NCBI GenBank assembly: GCA_946536955.1
Contig: CAMNFJ010000058.1
Location: forward strand, 1-15,930
Source: CAG-791 sp002394525
Lineage (GTDB): Bacteria; Bacillota; Clostridia; Lachnospirales; Lachnospiraceae
Direction: 5' to 3'
Length of the DNA: 15,930 nt
The position numbers were made by a program, and so were the translations under genes. Of this stretch, positions 14,750 to 15,930 are shown piece after piece. How positions within the stretch are numbered: position 1 is the stretch's first letter; each line of letters begins with the position of its first letter. A model generated the notes under the pieces. It was given only the letters and a program-made list of their open reading frames with translations. It had not been told where the DNA came from and ran no database searches.

Positions 14750-15505
14750 AACCCTGCGTCTTTTAAGATCCGGAGATGGTGCGAGACGGAATCCTTTAAA
14801 AATGGGGAGTACGGGAATTTTTTTGAGGATCCCCTGAATTTTTCACTGACACAAATGAATGAACCCAGCATCAAGGGCCCCCTGGGCACGGCGGTCTCCC
14901 TGGCGGATGCCCTGGTGCTCCAGTATTATGAGGAAGCCGATAAAAAGAAGGCCGCTTTCGGGCATGACCTGAGCGAGGAGGACTGGAAGACCATCGGCTC
15001 GGTCCTCCGGGCCAACCTGGATATCCGGTTCGGCACTCCACTTCTGGCCGTGAATGAATCCCACCTGATGCTGGAAGAGCTCTTATCCGAGATGAATGCG
15101 AAAGGCAGGAAGTTCACCTTCCTCTGCGGTCACGACTCCACGGTCGCGAGCGTCCTGTCGGCCCTCGGTGTCGAGGCCTACACCCTGCCCGGTGCCATCG
15201 AGCCCACCGCTCCCATCGGGGTCAAGGTAGTATTCGAGAGATGGGTCAACAAGGAGGGAGAAGGCTTTTACAAGGTCAGCATGGTCTACCAGTCCGTGGA
15301 CCAGCTCCGGTCTATTCAGCCCCTGTCCCTGGATACACCCCCAATGATCGTTCCGATTCATTTCAAGGACGCCGGGGTGGGTGAGAACGGCATGATCCCG
15401 GAAAAAGACCTGGAGGGCCTGTTTGAGGACAGGATTGATTCTTACTATGAGCTGGAGGAAATCTACCAGGAGGAAGAAACGGAAGAGCTGGACCATGCAG
15501 CCTGA
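14750..15505 (+). pseudogene. Histidine acid phosphatase, N-terminally truncated
   Basis: The frame is open from 14750 (an in-frame TAA precedes it) and encodes the C-terminal half of a histidine-type acid phosphatase. FFEDPLNFSLTQMNEPS and KGPLGTAVSLADALVLQYYE are followed by the catalytic proton-donor motif FLCGHDSTVASVLSALG and PIGVKVVFERW. The family-defining N-terminal RHGxRxP, which carries the phospho-accepting histidine, is absent. Nothing upstream in any frame supplies it. The first ATG (14855) has no ribosome site and lies within conserved sequence, so it is not a credible start. The phosphatase is therefore broken by loss of its 5' half, with the junction near 14750. The 3' end is intact and is followed by a strong hairpin at 15584. 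Before truncation the product would have hydrolysed phosphomonoesters. Confidence 0.8.
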
Positions 15506-15583
15506 GCGTTGTGACAGCCGGAAGAATTATAAGTTTTATGGAAAAAGAAAGTTCTCAGTGAACAAAACATAATCTCTAAAGAC

Positions 15584-15624
15584 GATCCCCGGAGAGTTTT
15601 AATTCTCCGGGGATCACATTTTTC
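15584..15624 (+). terminator. Rho-independent terminator after the phosphatase remnant
   Basis: GATCCCCGGAGA (15584-15595) and TCTCCGGGGATC (15604-15615) form a perfect 12-bp stem, extendable inward, followed by ACATTTTTCCC. It is 78 bases after the stop. Confidence 0.75.
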
Positions 15625-15717
15625 CCTTCCTTCTTATGATTGCTTTTGAAGGTTGTAATCTTTACAGGTTTCGTGTGTGTGCGCGGTCGGATATGCCGCG
15701 CAGGCTGCGCGCCCGCG

Positions 15718-15930
15718 TCAGCAGACCCTCTTGGACGACCCGTTTCCGAGGCGCTCGGCCCATGACATCATCAGGTCCTCCCGCCTTCCGAAAATATCCT
15801 TCTCCATACCGATGACATCGTCGAAGACCATCGTCTGGCGGTCGTCTCCCGAGAACTGCTTCCACTCGTATTTGCCGGTGGAGGGGTTGCCCGTCCGGGC
15901 GAAGTTGGTCCACATCTCCTTTGCGACGTG
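15718..15930 (-). CDS. Type B carboxylesterase, C-terminal end (partial, runs off right edge)
   Basis: The last 70 residues of a second carboxylesterase. HVAKEMWTNFARTGNPS, then YEWKQFSGDDRQTMVFDD and FGRREDLMMSW, follow the family's C-terminal pattern of MWxxFAxTGxP, WPxYxxxxRxxMxxD, and W. It aligns by eye with the C-terminus of the esterase at 772-2301 (MWVQFAKTGDP ... RQVMVLDE) but differs clearly, so it is a paralogue and not a duplicate. Its start and catalytic residues are outside the window. The stop is TGA at 15718-15720. No terminator is obvious in 15625-15717, apart from the hairpin beyond it at 15584-15615, which might serve both strands. Confidence 0.85.
   Translation of the reverse strand, partial: HVAKEMWTNFARTGNPSTGKYEWKQFSGDDRQTMVFDDVIGMEKDIFGRREDLMMSWAERLGNGSSKRVC

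Overview
The window looks like a chromosomal segment of a gut-type Clostridia, most likely Lachnospiraceae. This is inferred from GC-rich genes with AGGAGG-type ribosome sites, a DUF6465-type small basic protein, a LytS-like kinase and AT-rich gaps between genes. No rRNA, tRNA, CRISPR array or intact transposase was seen. Almost all genes lie on the minus strand; the DUF6465 gene and a broken phosphatase are on the plus strand.

Left part (1-2580): a type B carboxylesterase followed 47 bp downstream by the start of a YtcJ-like amidohydrolase that runs off the left edge. These look like a small hydrolytic operon. A 31-bp perfect hairpin (2488-2551) of REP-like type sits upstream, between the esterase and the next gene.

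Regulatory and transport part (2580-6420): an ATGA-coupled two-component pair. The response regulator has an unusual order, an N-terminal XRE helix-turn-helix and then a receiver domain. The kinase is a seven-helix LytS/YesM-like protein. Next comes a sodium:alanine-type symporter (AGCS) with its own near-consensus promoter, a dyad just after the start site, and a strong terminator.

Central part (6536-13634): a six-gene co-directional block. In transcription order it holds a GT2 glycosyltransferase, a Wzx-like flippase, a DegT/VioA-like sugar aminotransferase, a WbqC-family protein, a spore-photoproduct-lyase-like radical SAM protein and an ATP-grasp-like protein. The first four are standard parts for an amino-sugar-containing surface glycan. 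The last two are not standard and are the best candidates for a new tailoring step. The aminotransferase also carries an in-frame 39-bp tandem duplication.

Right part (13640-15930): an AT-rich gap with the broken front end of a NADAR-domain gene and an adjacent unrecognised coding fragment. After it come the intact DUF6465 gene, a histidine acid phosphatase lacking its catalytic N-terminal half, and the C-terminal end of a second carboxylesterase at the right edge. The clustered gene remnants suggest a site of past insertion and deletion.
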